This document shows, in pieces, positions 49,143-56,598 of a stretch of DNA of 64,000 nucleotides. Positions within the stretch are counted from its first letter, which is position 1, and each line of letters opens with the position of its first letter. The notes below the pieces were generated by a model. The model had not been told where the DNA came from and made no database searches. It saw only the letters and a list, made by a program, of their open reading frames with translations. Source of the stretch: Castellaniella sp040276065 (GTDB taxonomy: Bacteria > Pseudomonadota > Gammaproteobacteria > Burkholderiales > Burkholderiaceae_B); assembly GCF_040276065.1 (NCBI RefSeq), contig NZ_JBELOI010000001.1, positions 248,001-312,000 on the forward strand, written 5' to 3'. The translations under genes and the position numbers were made by a program.

Positions 49143-50039
49143 ATGAAGCAGGGTGTCGCCATGTCGATCGGCGCGTCGGTGCTGTTTGCCAGCATGTACT
49201 TCTACGTGACCCTGATGCGACCCTACGACGGGGACATCATCTTTGCCTGGCGTGTCCTGCTGGGCCTGCCCGCCCTGGCCCTCATGGTGTTGCGGGCACG
49301 GGCCTGGGGCGAGGTCCGCGCCGTCGGCCGGCGCATGCGCAAACCCGGGTTTCTCGCACTGTCGGTCCTGAGCGCCGCCTTGCTGGCCGTGCAGCTCTGG
49401 CTGTTCGTGTGGGCGCCGCTGCATGGCATGGGCCTGGACGTTTCGATGGGATACTTTCTGCTGCCGCTGATGATGGTGGTGGCGGGCCGGCTGTTCTATC
49501 GCGAGCGGCTCAGCGGTCCGCAGAGCTGGGCGGTCGGCCTGGCCGCGATGGGGGTGGCGCACGAGCTTTTCCGGGTGGGGGCGGTGTCTTGGGCGACCGC
49601 CGTGGTGATCCTCGGTTATCCGCCGTATTTCATGCTGCGCCGCCGCCTTGGGGTCGGTTCCCTGGTCGCCCTGTGGTATGACATGTTGTTCCTGCTGCCG
49701 GTGGCTCTGCTGGTCCTGCAGATACAGGGCCAGGAGGCCCTGAGTGCCTTCCTGGAGCATCCCCGCCTGTTTTTCCTGGTCCCGATGCTCGGTCTGCTCA
49801 GCTCGGCGGCGCTGGCCATGTACTTTGCTTCGAGCCGCATGCTGCCCTTGTCGCTGTTCGGGCTGCTTGGCTACATCGAGCCGGTGCTGCTGTTCTGGGT
49901 GGCGTTCCTCGTCCTGGGTGAGCCTGTGACGGCCTCCCAATGGCTGACCTATGTGCCGATCTGGGTGGCGATCAGCCTGGTGGGTTTCGAGGGCCTGCAA
50001 AAATGGCGGGCCGAAGCCCGCCAGGTCCGTACGCCGTAG
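49143..50039 (+). CDS. RarD-like EamA-family transporter
   Basis: A 298-residue membrane protein with about ten hydrophobic segments in two halves, the drug/metabolite transporter (EamA) layout. MKQGVAMSIGASVLFASMYFYVTLM, FAWRVLLGLPALALMVL, GYFLLPLMMVVAGRLFYRERLS and LFGLLGYIEPVLLFWVAFLVLGE match the RarD subgroup. Substrate unknown. Convergent with the next gene. Confidence 0.88.
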   Translation: MKQGVAMSIGASVLFASMYFYVTLMRPYDGDIIFAWRVLLGLPALALMVLRARAWGEVRAVGRRMRKPGFLALSVLSAALLAVQLWLFVWAPLHGMGLDVSMGYFLLPLMMVVAGRLFYRERLSGPQSWAVGLAAMGVAHELFRVGAVSWATAVVILGYPPYFMLRRRLGVGSLVALWYDMLFLLPVALLVLQIQGQEALSAFLEHPRLFFLVPMLGLLSSAALAMYFASSRMLPLSLFGLLGYIEPVLLFWVAFLVLGEPVTASQWLTYVPIWVAISLVGFEGLQKWRAEARQVRTP

Positions 50040-50075
50040 TTCGGGCACCGCCCCCTGGGGGGGCCGCCCGTGGGG

Positions 50076-50780
50076 TCACTCGCGATCGCCGCCGAAGATG
50101 CCCAGCAGCATCAGCAGGTTGGCGAAGATATTGTACAAATCCAGGTAGACGGCGAGGGTGGCGCTGACGTAGTTGGTCTCGCCGCCCTGGACGATGCGCT
50201 GCAGGTCGACCAGCAGGAAGACCGAGAAAATCCCGACCGCCAGCACCGACACCGTCAGCATCAGCGCCGGGATCTGCAGGAAGATATTGGCCAGCGAGGC
50301 CAGGATCAGCAGGACCACGCCGATGAAGAGGAATTTCTGCAGGTGGGTGAAGTCACGCTTGGTGGTGGCGGCGACGCTGGACATGACGCCAAAGACCGCC
50401 GCCGTGCCGCCGAAGGCCAGCATGACCAGTTGCGAGCCGTTGCCCATGCCCAGCACGTGTCCGAGCAGGCGTGAGAGCATCAGGCCCATGAAGAACGTGA
50501 ACCCCAGCAGTAGGGCCACGCCCAGCGAGGAGTTCTTGTTGCGCTCGATCAGGAACATCAGGCCGAAGGCGCCCACCAGGAAGATGATGGTGCTGGTGCC
50601 GGGGCTGGCAGCCATGAATTGGTTGACCCCGGAGGTGAGGCCGAGGGCCGCCCCCAGTACGGTGGGGATGAGCGACAGGGCCAGCAGCCAATAGGTGTTG
50701 CGTAGGACGCGGTTGCGCGCCGCGGCCCCGGCCGGGTACATCCCCTCGCGGGGCAGGCTGGACGGGTGGAAGTCGGACAT
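50076..50780 (-). CDS. BAX inhibitor-1 / YccA family membrane protein
   Basis: 234-residue integral membrane protein with about seven hydrophobic helices, the UPF0005/BI-1 family. NRVLRNTYWLLALSLIPTVLGA begins the first helix, and the C-terminal YVSATLAVYLDLYNIFANLLMLLG is the family signature, with conserved acidic residues proposed to control proton/Ca2+ leak. In E. coli YccA modulates the FtsH protease; such a role here is inference. A 118-bp gap separates it from holC. Confidence 0.92.
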   Translation of the reverse strand: MSDFHPSSLPREGMYPAGAAARNRVLRNTYWLLALSLIPTVLGAALGLTSGVNQFMAASPGTSTIIFLVGAFGLMFLIERNKNSSLGVALLLGFTFFMGLMLSRLLGHVLGMGNGSQLVMLAFGGTAAVFGVMSSVAATTKRDFTHLQKFLFIGVVLLILASLANIFLQIPALMLTVSVLAVGIFSVFLLVDLQRIVQGGETNYVSATLAVYLDLYNIFANLLMLLGIFGGDRE

Positions 50781-50898
50781 GTCGGGTTTCCTCTGATGCG
50801 GTTGGGCCCATCGTCGATCGGGGCCGGGATGTAAATCATCTTACAACAAGCTGAATCATCGAGTCCATGCTTGTTTTCAGGGGTTTCATGGGCTTGGA

Positions 50899-51348
50899 CT
50901 ATGCGCCGGCGCCAGGGTTCCCGACGGCGAGGTCGTGGGCGCGCAACTCGTGCCCTTCGGCCTTGTAGGCCAGCCAGCGGCGACGGGCGGCGGCGATGTC
51001 GGCCTCGTGGCCCGAGACGATCTCGAGGACGCGCTCGAAGCGTCCGGCCCCGGGCGGGCATTCCAGGTCGAGGTTGAGCAGCCAGCCGTCGTGGACGGCC
51101 TCATCCAGGGCCTCGGGGCCGGCCGCCAGCAGCACGGCGGCCTCGGCGGCCAGGGGATCGCCGACCGGCGCATGCGTGACGAAGCTGGCCGGCTCGAAAG
51201 ACCAGAGCAGGGCGTCGAACCGCCGCATGCGGCGCGCATCCGTGCAATAGACCAGCAGGCGCCGGCCCGCCTGCGCGTGCCGCTCGGCGGTCTGGCAGGC
51301 CATGCGCAGGCGGTCCTCGGCGCCGAATGCGAAGTCGATGCGGCTCAT
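50899..51348 (-). CDS. holC: DNA polymerase III chi subunit
   Basis: 149-residue HolC protein linking the clamp loader to single-strand-binding protein. MSRIDFAFGAEDRLRMACQTAERHAQAGRRLLVYC is the typical start, followed by DALLWSFEPASFVTHA and DGWLLNLDLECPPGAGRFERVLEIVSG. It lies 4 bp after pepA, the usual pepA-holC pairing, which supports the call. Confidence 0.93.
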   Translation of the reverse strand: MSRIDFAFGAEDRLRMACQTAERHAQAGRRLLVYCTDARRMRRFDALLWSFEPASFVTHAPVGDPLAAEAAVLLAAGPEALDEAVHDGWLLNLDLECPPGAGRFERVLEIVSGHEADIAAARRRWLAYKAEGHELRAHDLAVGNPGAGA

Positions 51349-51352
51349 GGCC

Positions 51353-52852
51353 CTAGCGGCTGCCGGCCTGGCCCAGCAGGTACTGCACCAGCAGGGGCAC
51401 CGGGCGGCCGGTGGCGCCCTTGGCCTTGCCCTCGTTCCAGGCGGTGCCGGCGATGTCCAGGTGAGCCCAGGGGTATTTGCCTGTGAATCGCGACAGGAAG
51501 CATGCCGCCGTGACCGAGCCGGCGGCGCGTCCGCCGATATTGGCCATGTCCGCGAAATTGGACTTGAGCTGATCCTGGTAGGCGTCCTCGAGGGGCATGC
51601 GCCAGGCGGGGTCGAGCGCGCCGCGCCCGGCGGCCAGCAGCGCCTGGGCGAGCGCCTCGTCCTGCGTGAATAGGCCACTGTTGACGTGTCCCAGGGCGAT
51701 CACGCAGGCGCCGGTCAGCGTGGCGATGTCGATGACCGCGGCGGGCTTGAAGCGCTCGGCATAGGTCAGGGCGTCGCACAGGATCAGGCGGCCCTCGGCG
51801 TCGGTGTTGAGGATCTCGATGGTCTGGCCGGACATGCTGGTGACGATGTCGCCGGGCTTGTTGGCCGTGCCGCTGGGCAGGTTTTCGCACGAGGGCACGA
51901 TGCCGACGACCTCGCGCGGCAGGTCGAGTTCGGCGATCGCCCGCATGGTGCCCAGGACGCTGGCGGCCCCGCACATGTCGAATTTCATTTCATCCATGGC
52001 CTGGCCGGGTTTGAGCGAGATGCCGCCCGAGTCGAACGTGATGCCCTTGCCGACCAGGACGATGGGGGCCGCCTTGCCCGAGGGCCGGACGCTGGGGGTG
52101 TGCCGCAGGACGATAAAGGCCGGTGGCTCGGCCGAGCCACGCGCCACCGAGAGAAAGGAGCCCATTTTCAAGGCCTCGATCTTGCGGCGGTCGAGGACCT
52201 CGGCCTTGAGGGTCTTGAACTGCCGAGCCAGGTCGCGTGCCGTCTTGCCCAGGTAGGTGGGGGTGCAGACGTTGGGCGGCAGATCGCCGAGGGTGCGCGC
52301 GAGGTTCATGCCCGCGCTGATGGCGCCGCCCTGGCGCAGCCCCTCGCGCGCCTGGGCCGTCTGGCCACGTCCGACGTGCAGTGCGAAGCTGCGCAGCTTG
52401 GGCGCGGGCCGGCGCTTGCTGAAAGTCGCGTCATAGCGGTAGACGGCTGTGCCGGCGGCGCGGGCGGCGGTGCGCGCGCGATCGGTCAGCGAAGCGTCGG
52501 CGCAGGCGATGGCAGCCAGGGTCGAGACCGCGCCGGTCACGCCGGCGCGCGCGCAGTAGGCGGCCAGGGCCGCCTCGGCGCGCGCGTGGGCTGAGGCTTT
52601 GTAATGGTCCTGAGGGCCGAGCCCGAGTAAAATGACACGCTTGGCGGCGATGCCCACAGGGGCATGGATCGGCAGGCAAGAACCCGGCACCGCGTCGAAT
52701 TCTGTTTTGATGATGGTGCGCAGGGCGCCCGAGGCAGCCTGATCGAGGGCATCGGCCGCCTCGCTAAGGACGCCGTCCTGGAATACACCCACCGCCAGCG
52801 CGGGGGTCTTCAGAGTGTGTAATGAAGCATGGGTCAGTGTGCTAAATTCCAT
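51353..52852 (-). CDS. pepA: Leucyl aminopeptidase PepA
   Basis: Di-metal M17 aminopeptidase of 499 residues. The N-terminal macro-like domain (1-165) is followed by the catalytic domain with GKGITFDSGGISLKPG, DMCGAASVLG and the M17 signature NTDAEGRL. In E. coli PepA also binds DNA (xer recombination, carAB control). Start MEFSTLTHASLHTL at 52852; divergent from lptF with a 63-bp gap. Confidence 0.97.
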   Translation of the reverse strand: MEFSTLTHASLHTLKTPALAVGVFQDGVLSEAADALDQAASGALRTIIKTEFDAVPGSCLPIHAPVGIAAKRVILLGLGPQDHYKASAHARAEAALAAYCARAGVTGAVSTLAAIACADASLTDRARTAARAAGTAVYRYDATFSKRRPAPKLRSFALHVGRGQTAQAREGLRQGGAISAGMNLARTLGDLPPNVCTPTYLGKTARDLARQFKTLKAEVLDRRKIEALKMGSFLSVARGSAEPPAFIVLRHTPSVRPSGKAAPIVLVGKGITFDSGGISLKPGQAMDEMKFDMCGAASVLGTMRAIAELDLPREVVGIVPSCENLPSGTANKPGDIVTSMSGQTIEILNTDAEGRLILCDALTYAERFKPAAVIDIATLTGACVIALGHVNSGLFTQDEALAQALLAAGRGALDPAWRMPLEDAYQDQLKSNFADMANIGGRAAGSVTAACFLSRFTGKYPWAHLDIAGTAWNEGKAKGATGRPVPLLVQYLLGQAGSR

Positions 52853-52915
52853 TCGTTTTTTCCTCGATGGGTTTCGTGCATTCCTGGGTAGATAGTCCAT
52901 TATTCCGCATTTTCC

Positions 52916-54022
52916 ATGTCATTGTTCAAGCGCTCCGTTTTTTCCGAGATCACCAGCCATGCAGGCATCGTGTTCTCGACCCTGCTGGTCGTCTGGCTGA
53001 GCGTGCTGCTGGTGCGCCTGCTGGGCGAGGCGGCCAATGGCGACATCGGGGCCAACGTCGTGCTGGGGCTGGCGGCGTTCTCGAGCATCACCGCCTTGCC
53101 GGTGATTCTATCGGTGGCCCTGTTCGTGGCCGTGCTGACCACGGTGACGCGCAATTACCGTGAATCCGAGATGGTGGTGTGGTTCGCCAGCGGCCTGTCG
53201 CTCGCCCAGTGGGTGCGGCCGGTGATGCGTTTCGCCCTGCCGGTGGCGGCGCTGGTGGCGACGTTGTCGCTGGCGGCCTCTCCCTGGGCATACAGCCAGA
53301 TCGCCGAGTATCGCCAGCGCTTCGAGCAGCGCTCGGACCTGTCCAAGGTCACCGCCGGCCAGTTCATCGAGACCGAGGGCGGCGCGCGGGTCTTTTTCGC
53401 CGAGCCGCCGGCCCGGGACGGCGATGAGTTGGGGCGCGTGATCGCGCGCGTCATCGAGCCCGAATGGCTCAGCATCGTGACCGCCGACAGCGCGTCCATC
53501 CGCAGCGAGCCCAATGGCGACCGGTTTCTGGTGCTGGGGCCGGGCCATCGTTATGATCTCAAGCCCGGCACGCCCGAGCTGCGGCTGCTGGATTTCGACC
53601 GCTATGGGGTCCGCATCGAGAGCCGCGGCGATGCCAACTCGCTCGAGGCGGCGCGCCAGGCGGCGCTGCAGGAAATCAAGGCGCGCCCGACGTCGATGCT
53701 GGTGGCCAGCAGCGATGCCGAATCCCTGTCCCAGCTCATGTGGCGCCTGGCCCTGCCGTTGGCGGTCCTGAACCTGGCCCTGATCGCCATTCCCCTCGGG
53801 GCGGTCAACCCGCGCCTGGGGCGCTCGGGCGATCTCCTGATCGCCGGCCTGGTGGCCCTGCTGTATATGAACCTGATCAATCTGTCGCGCGGCTGGATTG
53901 CCCGTGGGCAGTTGAGCTTTGGCCTGGGGGTCTGGCTGGTGCATGTGCTGTTTTTCGTTCTAGCGGCCGGGCTGTTCTGGCACCGTTTGCGCGTCCGCAG
54001 GCCCCGCAAGGCGCCGGCCTGA
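52916..54022 (+). CDS. lptF: LPS export ABC transporter permease LptF
   Basis: Inner-membrane subunit that extracts lipopolysaccharide for transport to the outer membrane. 368 residues: three N-terminal helices (about 12-120), a periplasmic jelly-roll domain (about 130-260), and three C-terminal helices. Family motifs SHAGIVFSTLLVVWLSVLLVR and LALIAIPLGAVNPRLGRSGDLL are present. lptG, normally the next gene, is not here; cysB follows instead. Confidence 0.95.
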   Translation: MSLFKRSVFSEITSHAGIVFSTLLVVWLSVLLVRLLGEAANGDIGANVVLGLAAFSSITALPVILSVALFVAVLTTVTRNYRESEMVVWFASGLSLAQWVRPVMRFALPVAALVATLSLAASPWAYSQIAEYRQRFEQRSDLSKVTAGQFIETEGGARVFFAEPPARDGDELGRVIARVIEPEWLSIVTADSASIRSEPNGDRFLVLGPGHRYDLKPGTPELRLLDFDRYGVRIESRGDANSLEAARQAALQEIKARPTSMLVASSDAESLSQLMWRLALPLAVLNLALIAIPLGAVNPRLGRSGDLLIAGLVALLYMNLINLSRGWIARGQLSFGLGVWLVHVLFFVLAAGLFWHRLRVRRPRKAPA

Positions 54023-54024
54023 TG

Positions 54025-54052
54025 CCGGAGGTGATCCAGCCGCACCCTCCGG
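54025..54052 (+). terminator. Imperfect hairpin after lptF
   Basis: CCGGAGGTG (54025-54033) pairs with CACCCTCCGG (54043-54052) with one bulged base. TTCTT follows. It is a weak terminator candidate that would separate lptF from cysB. Confidence 0.45.
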
Positions 54053-54093
54053 TTCTTCGGTAGCTCGCCCTAAGTAAATAACTAAAAGTAATA

Positions 54094-54120
54094 ATTGAAT
54101 GATTCCTTATTCAATATAAT
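54094..54120 (+). promoter_or_regulatory. cysB promoter with overlapping palindromic operator
   Basis: TATAAT at 54115-54120 lies 25 bp before the cysB ATG. ATTGAAT (54094-54100) and ATTCAAT (54109-54115) form a perfect 7-bp inverted repeat with an 8-bp spacer that ends in the -10. The block is AT-rich. LysR regulators, CysB included, commonly repress their own gene, so this is a candidate autoregulatory site. Confidence 0.6.
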
Positions 54121-54145
54121 AGTTATTCTACCTAGGGCCGTTTTC

Positions 54146-55108
54146 ATGAATCTCCAGCAATTCCGTTTCGTGCGCGAAACCATCCGGCGCAGCTTCAATC
54201 TTACCGAGGCGGCGCGTGCCCTCTACACCTCGCAGCCCGGGGTGTCCAAGGCGATCATCGAGTTCGAGGACGAACTGGGGATCAAGATTTTCGAGCGCCA
54301 TGGCAAGCGCCTCAAGGGCCTGACCAAGCCCGGGCAGGTCGTGGCGGTCATCATTGACCGCATCATGCGCGAGGTCGACAACCTCAAGAAAGTCAGCGAC
54401 GAGTTCGCGCGGCGCGACGAGGGCGCCCTGGTGATCGCCTGTACCCATACGCAGGCCCGCTACCTGCTGCCGCGCGTGATCCCCGCGTTTCGGGAGCAAT
54501 TCCCCAAGGTCCACGTTTCGCTCGCCGAGGGCAATCCAGAGCACCTGGCGCAGCTCGTGCTGCACGAGAAGGCCGATGTGGCGATCGCCACGGAAACCCT
54601 GGCCCAGACCCCGGGCCTGGTCACGTTGCCCGTCTACACCTGGGAGCACACCCTGGTGGTGCTGCCCGACCATCCCCTGGCCGAGCTGACCTCCAGCGCG
54701 GCGCGCAGCCTGTCGCTCGAGCACCTGTCGCGCTATCCCATCGTGACGTACGATCGGGCATTCTCGGGGCGCCGTGCGATCGACGCGGCCTTTGAGCACG
54801 CCGGCCTGGTGCCCGACATCGTGCTCGAGGCGATCGACGCCGACGTGGTCAAGACCTACGCGGACATCGGCCTGGGCATCGGCATCATTGCGGGCGTGGC
54901 CTTCGATCCGCGCCGTGACAAGACTCTGGTCGGACTGCCCGCCGGGCACTTGTTCGGCCAGCACACCACCTCGGTGGCGATCAAGCGCGGCGTGTTCCTG
55001 CGGGACTATGTGTATGTGCTGCTCGAGATGCTTGCCGCCGACCTGACCCGCGAGGTGGTCGACAAGGCCGTCGAGCGCAGCGGCGAGCCGCCGCGCGCCG
55101 CCGCCTGA
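54146..55108 (+). CDS. cysB: LysR-type regulator CysB
   Basis: 320-residue LysR-family activator of cysteine/sulfate-assimilation genes. HTH domain at 1-60 (MNLQQFRFVRETIRRSFNLTEAARALYTSQPGVSKAI), then the CysB-specific GALVIACTHTQARYLLPRVIPAF, EGNPEHLAQLVLHEKADVAI and TYDRAFSGRRAIDAAF, which bind acetylserine in family members. The start at 54146 is the family start; an in-frame upstream extension lies within the promoter. Confidence 0.95.
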   Translation: MNLQQFRFVRETIRRSFNLTEAARALYTSQPGVSKAIIEFEDELGIKIFERHGKRLKGLTKPGQVVAVIIDRIMREVDNLKKVSDEFARRDEGALVIACTHTQARYLLPRVIPAFREQFPKVHVSLAEGNPEHLAQLVLHEKADVAIATETLAQTPGLVTLPVYTWEHTLVVLPDHPLAELTSSAARSLSLEHLSRYPIVTYDRAFSGRRAIDAAFEHAGLVPDIVLEAIDADVVKTYADIGLGIGIIAGVAFDPRRDKTLVGLPAGHLFGQHTTSVAIKRGVFLRDYVYVLLEMLAADLTREVVDKAVERSGEPPRAAA

Positions 55109-55191
55109 GAGGCGCTGCGGGCGGGCGCGCCGCCTGTCGAGTTTGGTTGCAAATCCAGGCCGAGTCTAGGGTTTTTTCCAGGGTTAAAGAA

Positions 55192-55221
55192 TTGCTTTTG
55201 ATAATAGGAATGATTATCATT
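55192..55221 (+). promoter_or_regulatory. Promoter with Fur-box-like operator
   Basis: TTGCTT (55192-55197), 17 bp, TATCAT (55215-55220). AATGATTATCATT at 55209-55221 is a perfect 13-bp palindrome, and TGATAATAGG just before it adds a further GATAAT-like half-site. Together they resemble the Fur consensus GATAATGATAATCATTATC and cover the -10. Iron repression of the next gene is inferred. Confidence 0.65.
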
Positions 55222-55250
55222 AATAATTCATAACCTCGCAGGAACTTCCT

Positions 55251-55619
55251 ATGGCGCAGCAACCCGTCAGTGCCCTGGTCGTTGGTGCGGATCGGCTGGG
55301 CAACATCCCCGATCTGCTCAGAGACCACAACATCGCCATCCGCCACCACATCAGCGGCCGCGATCCTTCCCACCAAAAGAAAACGCCGCAATTGCCGTCG
55401 GGAACCCAGTTGGTGATCCTGCTCACGGACTTCCTGGGCCACAACGTGATGAAAGCCTTTCGGGCAGCGGCGCAGCGCGCCGGCATCCAGGTGATGGCCT
55501 GCCGCCGCTCGGTATGCAGCGTCAAGCAGGCGTTGGATCAGTGCGGTTATTGTCAGGCATGTCCGCTGCGCGAGGAGGCGGCGGCATCCAGGGCGGGCCG
55601 CGTCCACGCCGTGGTGTGA
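55251..55619 (+). CDS. DUF2325 domain protein, cysteine-rich C-terminus
   Basis: A 122-residue soluble protein. VSALVVGADRLGNIPDLLRDHNI and GTQLVILLTDFLGHNVMKAFRAAAQ match the DUF2325 fold. The C-terminus has five cysteines (ACRRSVCSVKQALDQCGYCQACP), a likely metal or Fe-S site. Preceded by a Fur-like operator, so it is probably expressed under iron limitation. Function unknown. Confidence 0.85.
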   Translation: MAQQPVSALVVGADRLGNIPDLLRDHNIAIRHHISGRDPSHQKKTPQLPSGTQLVILLTDFLGHNVMKAFRAAAQRAGIQVMACRRSVCSVKQALDQCGYCQACPLREEAAASRAGRVHAVV

Positions 55620-55667
55620 CGCTCGCGAGGGGGGATCCGCCTGGCGTCGCGCCGCGAGGCGTGACAA

Positions 55668-56396
55668 TCAGCGGGCGGCTTTCTTGACGATTTTCCGTTG
55701 CGGCTTTTGGGCGGCCGCACGCTGGGTGGGCTTGGACGTCTCGGCGGCCGCGGTCCGGATTTCGGATCCGATGCGGCGCGCGCCGTTGTAGCGCTTGCGC
55801 CAGTAGGCGATGTCCATGCTTTCGACGCGGACCTTGGCGCCTGAGCGGGGCGCATGGACGAATTTATGATCACCCAGGTAGATGCCCACGTGCGAATAGC
55901 GGTGTCCGCGGGTGTTGAAGAACACCAGGTCGCCGCGCCGCAGCTCGTCACGATCGACCGAGATGCCCTCGCGGGCCATTTCGCGGGCGCTGCGGGGGAG
56001 CTTGAGGCCCAGGGATTTCTCGGCGGCATAGGCCACCAGCCCGCTGCAGTCGAAGCCCTCGCCCGGCGTGTCGCCGCCGTAGCGGTACTTGACCCCAAGG
56101 AACTTCATGGCCGTCGAGACGATCGTCTTGGGGGACGAGGACGAGCCGTAGTTCAGGGAATCGGCGCGATTGATTGCCAGGTCGCCATCGGTGCTCAGCC
56201 ATGCCCCTAGAGGGTCGGCTTGGGTCTGGATGAGGTAGGCGTCGCGCAGCAGGTGTGAAGAGGAGGCGTCGGCGGTCTGTTTTGTTTGGGTCGCGCAACC
56301 GGCAAGGGCCAGGGCCGCGGCGCACAAGAAGAGTTTGGACAGTCGGGTGAAGGCGCGTGACAGACCGGAATGTGGTGGAGAATGTGGCGGTGGCAT
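55668..56396 (-). CDS. NlpC/P60-family lipoprotein (peptidoglycan endopeptidase)
   Basis: 242-residue secreted lipoprotein. Signal peptide with lipobox LALAGC (Cys about 33), then an NlpC/P60 domain: VSTAMKFLGVKYRYGGDTPGEGFDCSGLV has the catalytic Cys, and YSHVGIYLGDHKFVHAPRSGAKV the catalytic His. The C-terminal tail is basic and Ala/Lys-rich. Resembles Spr/MepS-type murein hydrolases. Start at 56396 is uncertain: no clear Shine-Dalgarno, and a TTG eight codons upstream is possible. Confidence 0.9.
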   Translation of the reverse strand: MPPPHSPPHSGLSRAFTRLSKLFLCAAALALAGCATQTKQTADASSSHLLRDAYLIQTQADPLGAWLSTDGDLAINRADSLNYGSSSSPKTIVSTAMKFLGVKYRYGGDTPGEGFDCSGLVAYAAEKSLGLKLPRSAREMAREGISVDRDELRRGDLVFFNTRGHRYSHVGIYLGDHKFVHAPRSGAKVRVESMDIAYWRKRYNGARRIGSEIRTAAAETSKPTQRAAAQKPQRKIVKKAAR

Positions 56397-56598
56397 GGCT
56401 TGTTTTTTTGGGAGGGGCAAAGAATCGCCAATCGGGCGAGTTTAGCCAATCCGGGCGCTTGGGTAAAGTCGAGGAGGGGGGTTTCGGGAGGGTCCGCCCA
56501 GCTTGCGGCTGTAGTAGCATGTAGTCCGATCAAAAATTAATTTCGAGACGAGCGGGTGCCTCGTGCGCCCATGGGACAGACGCGCACAGGAGGACGGC

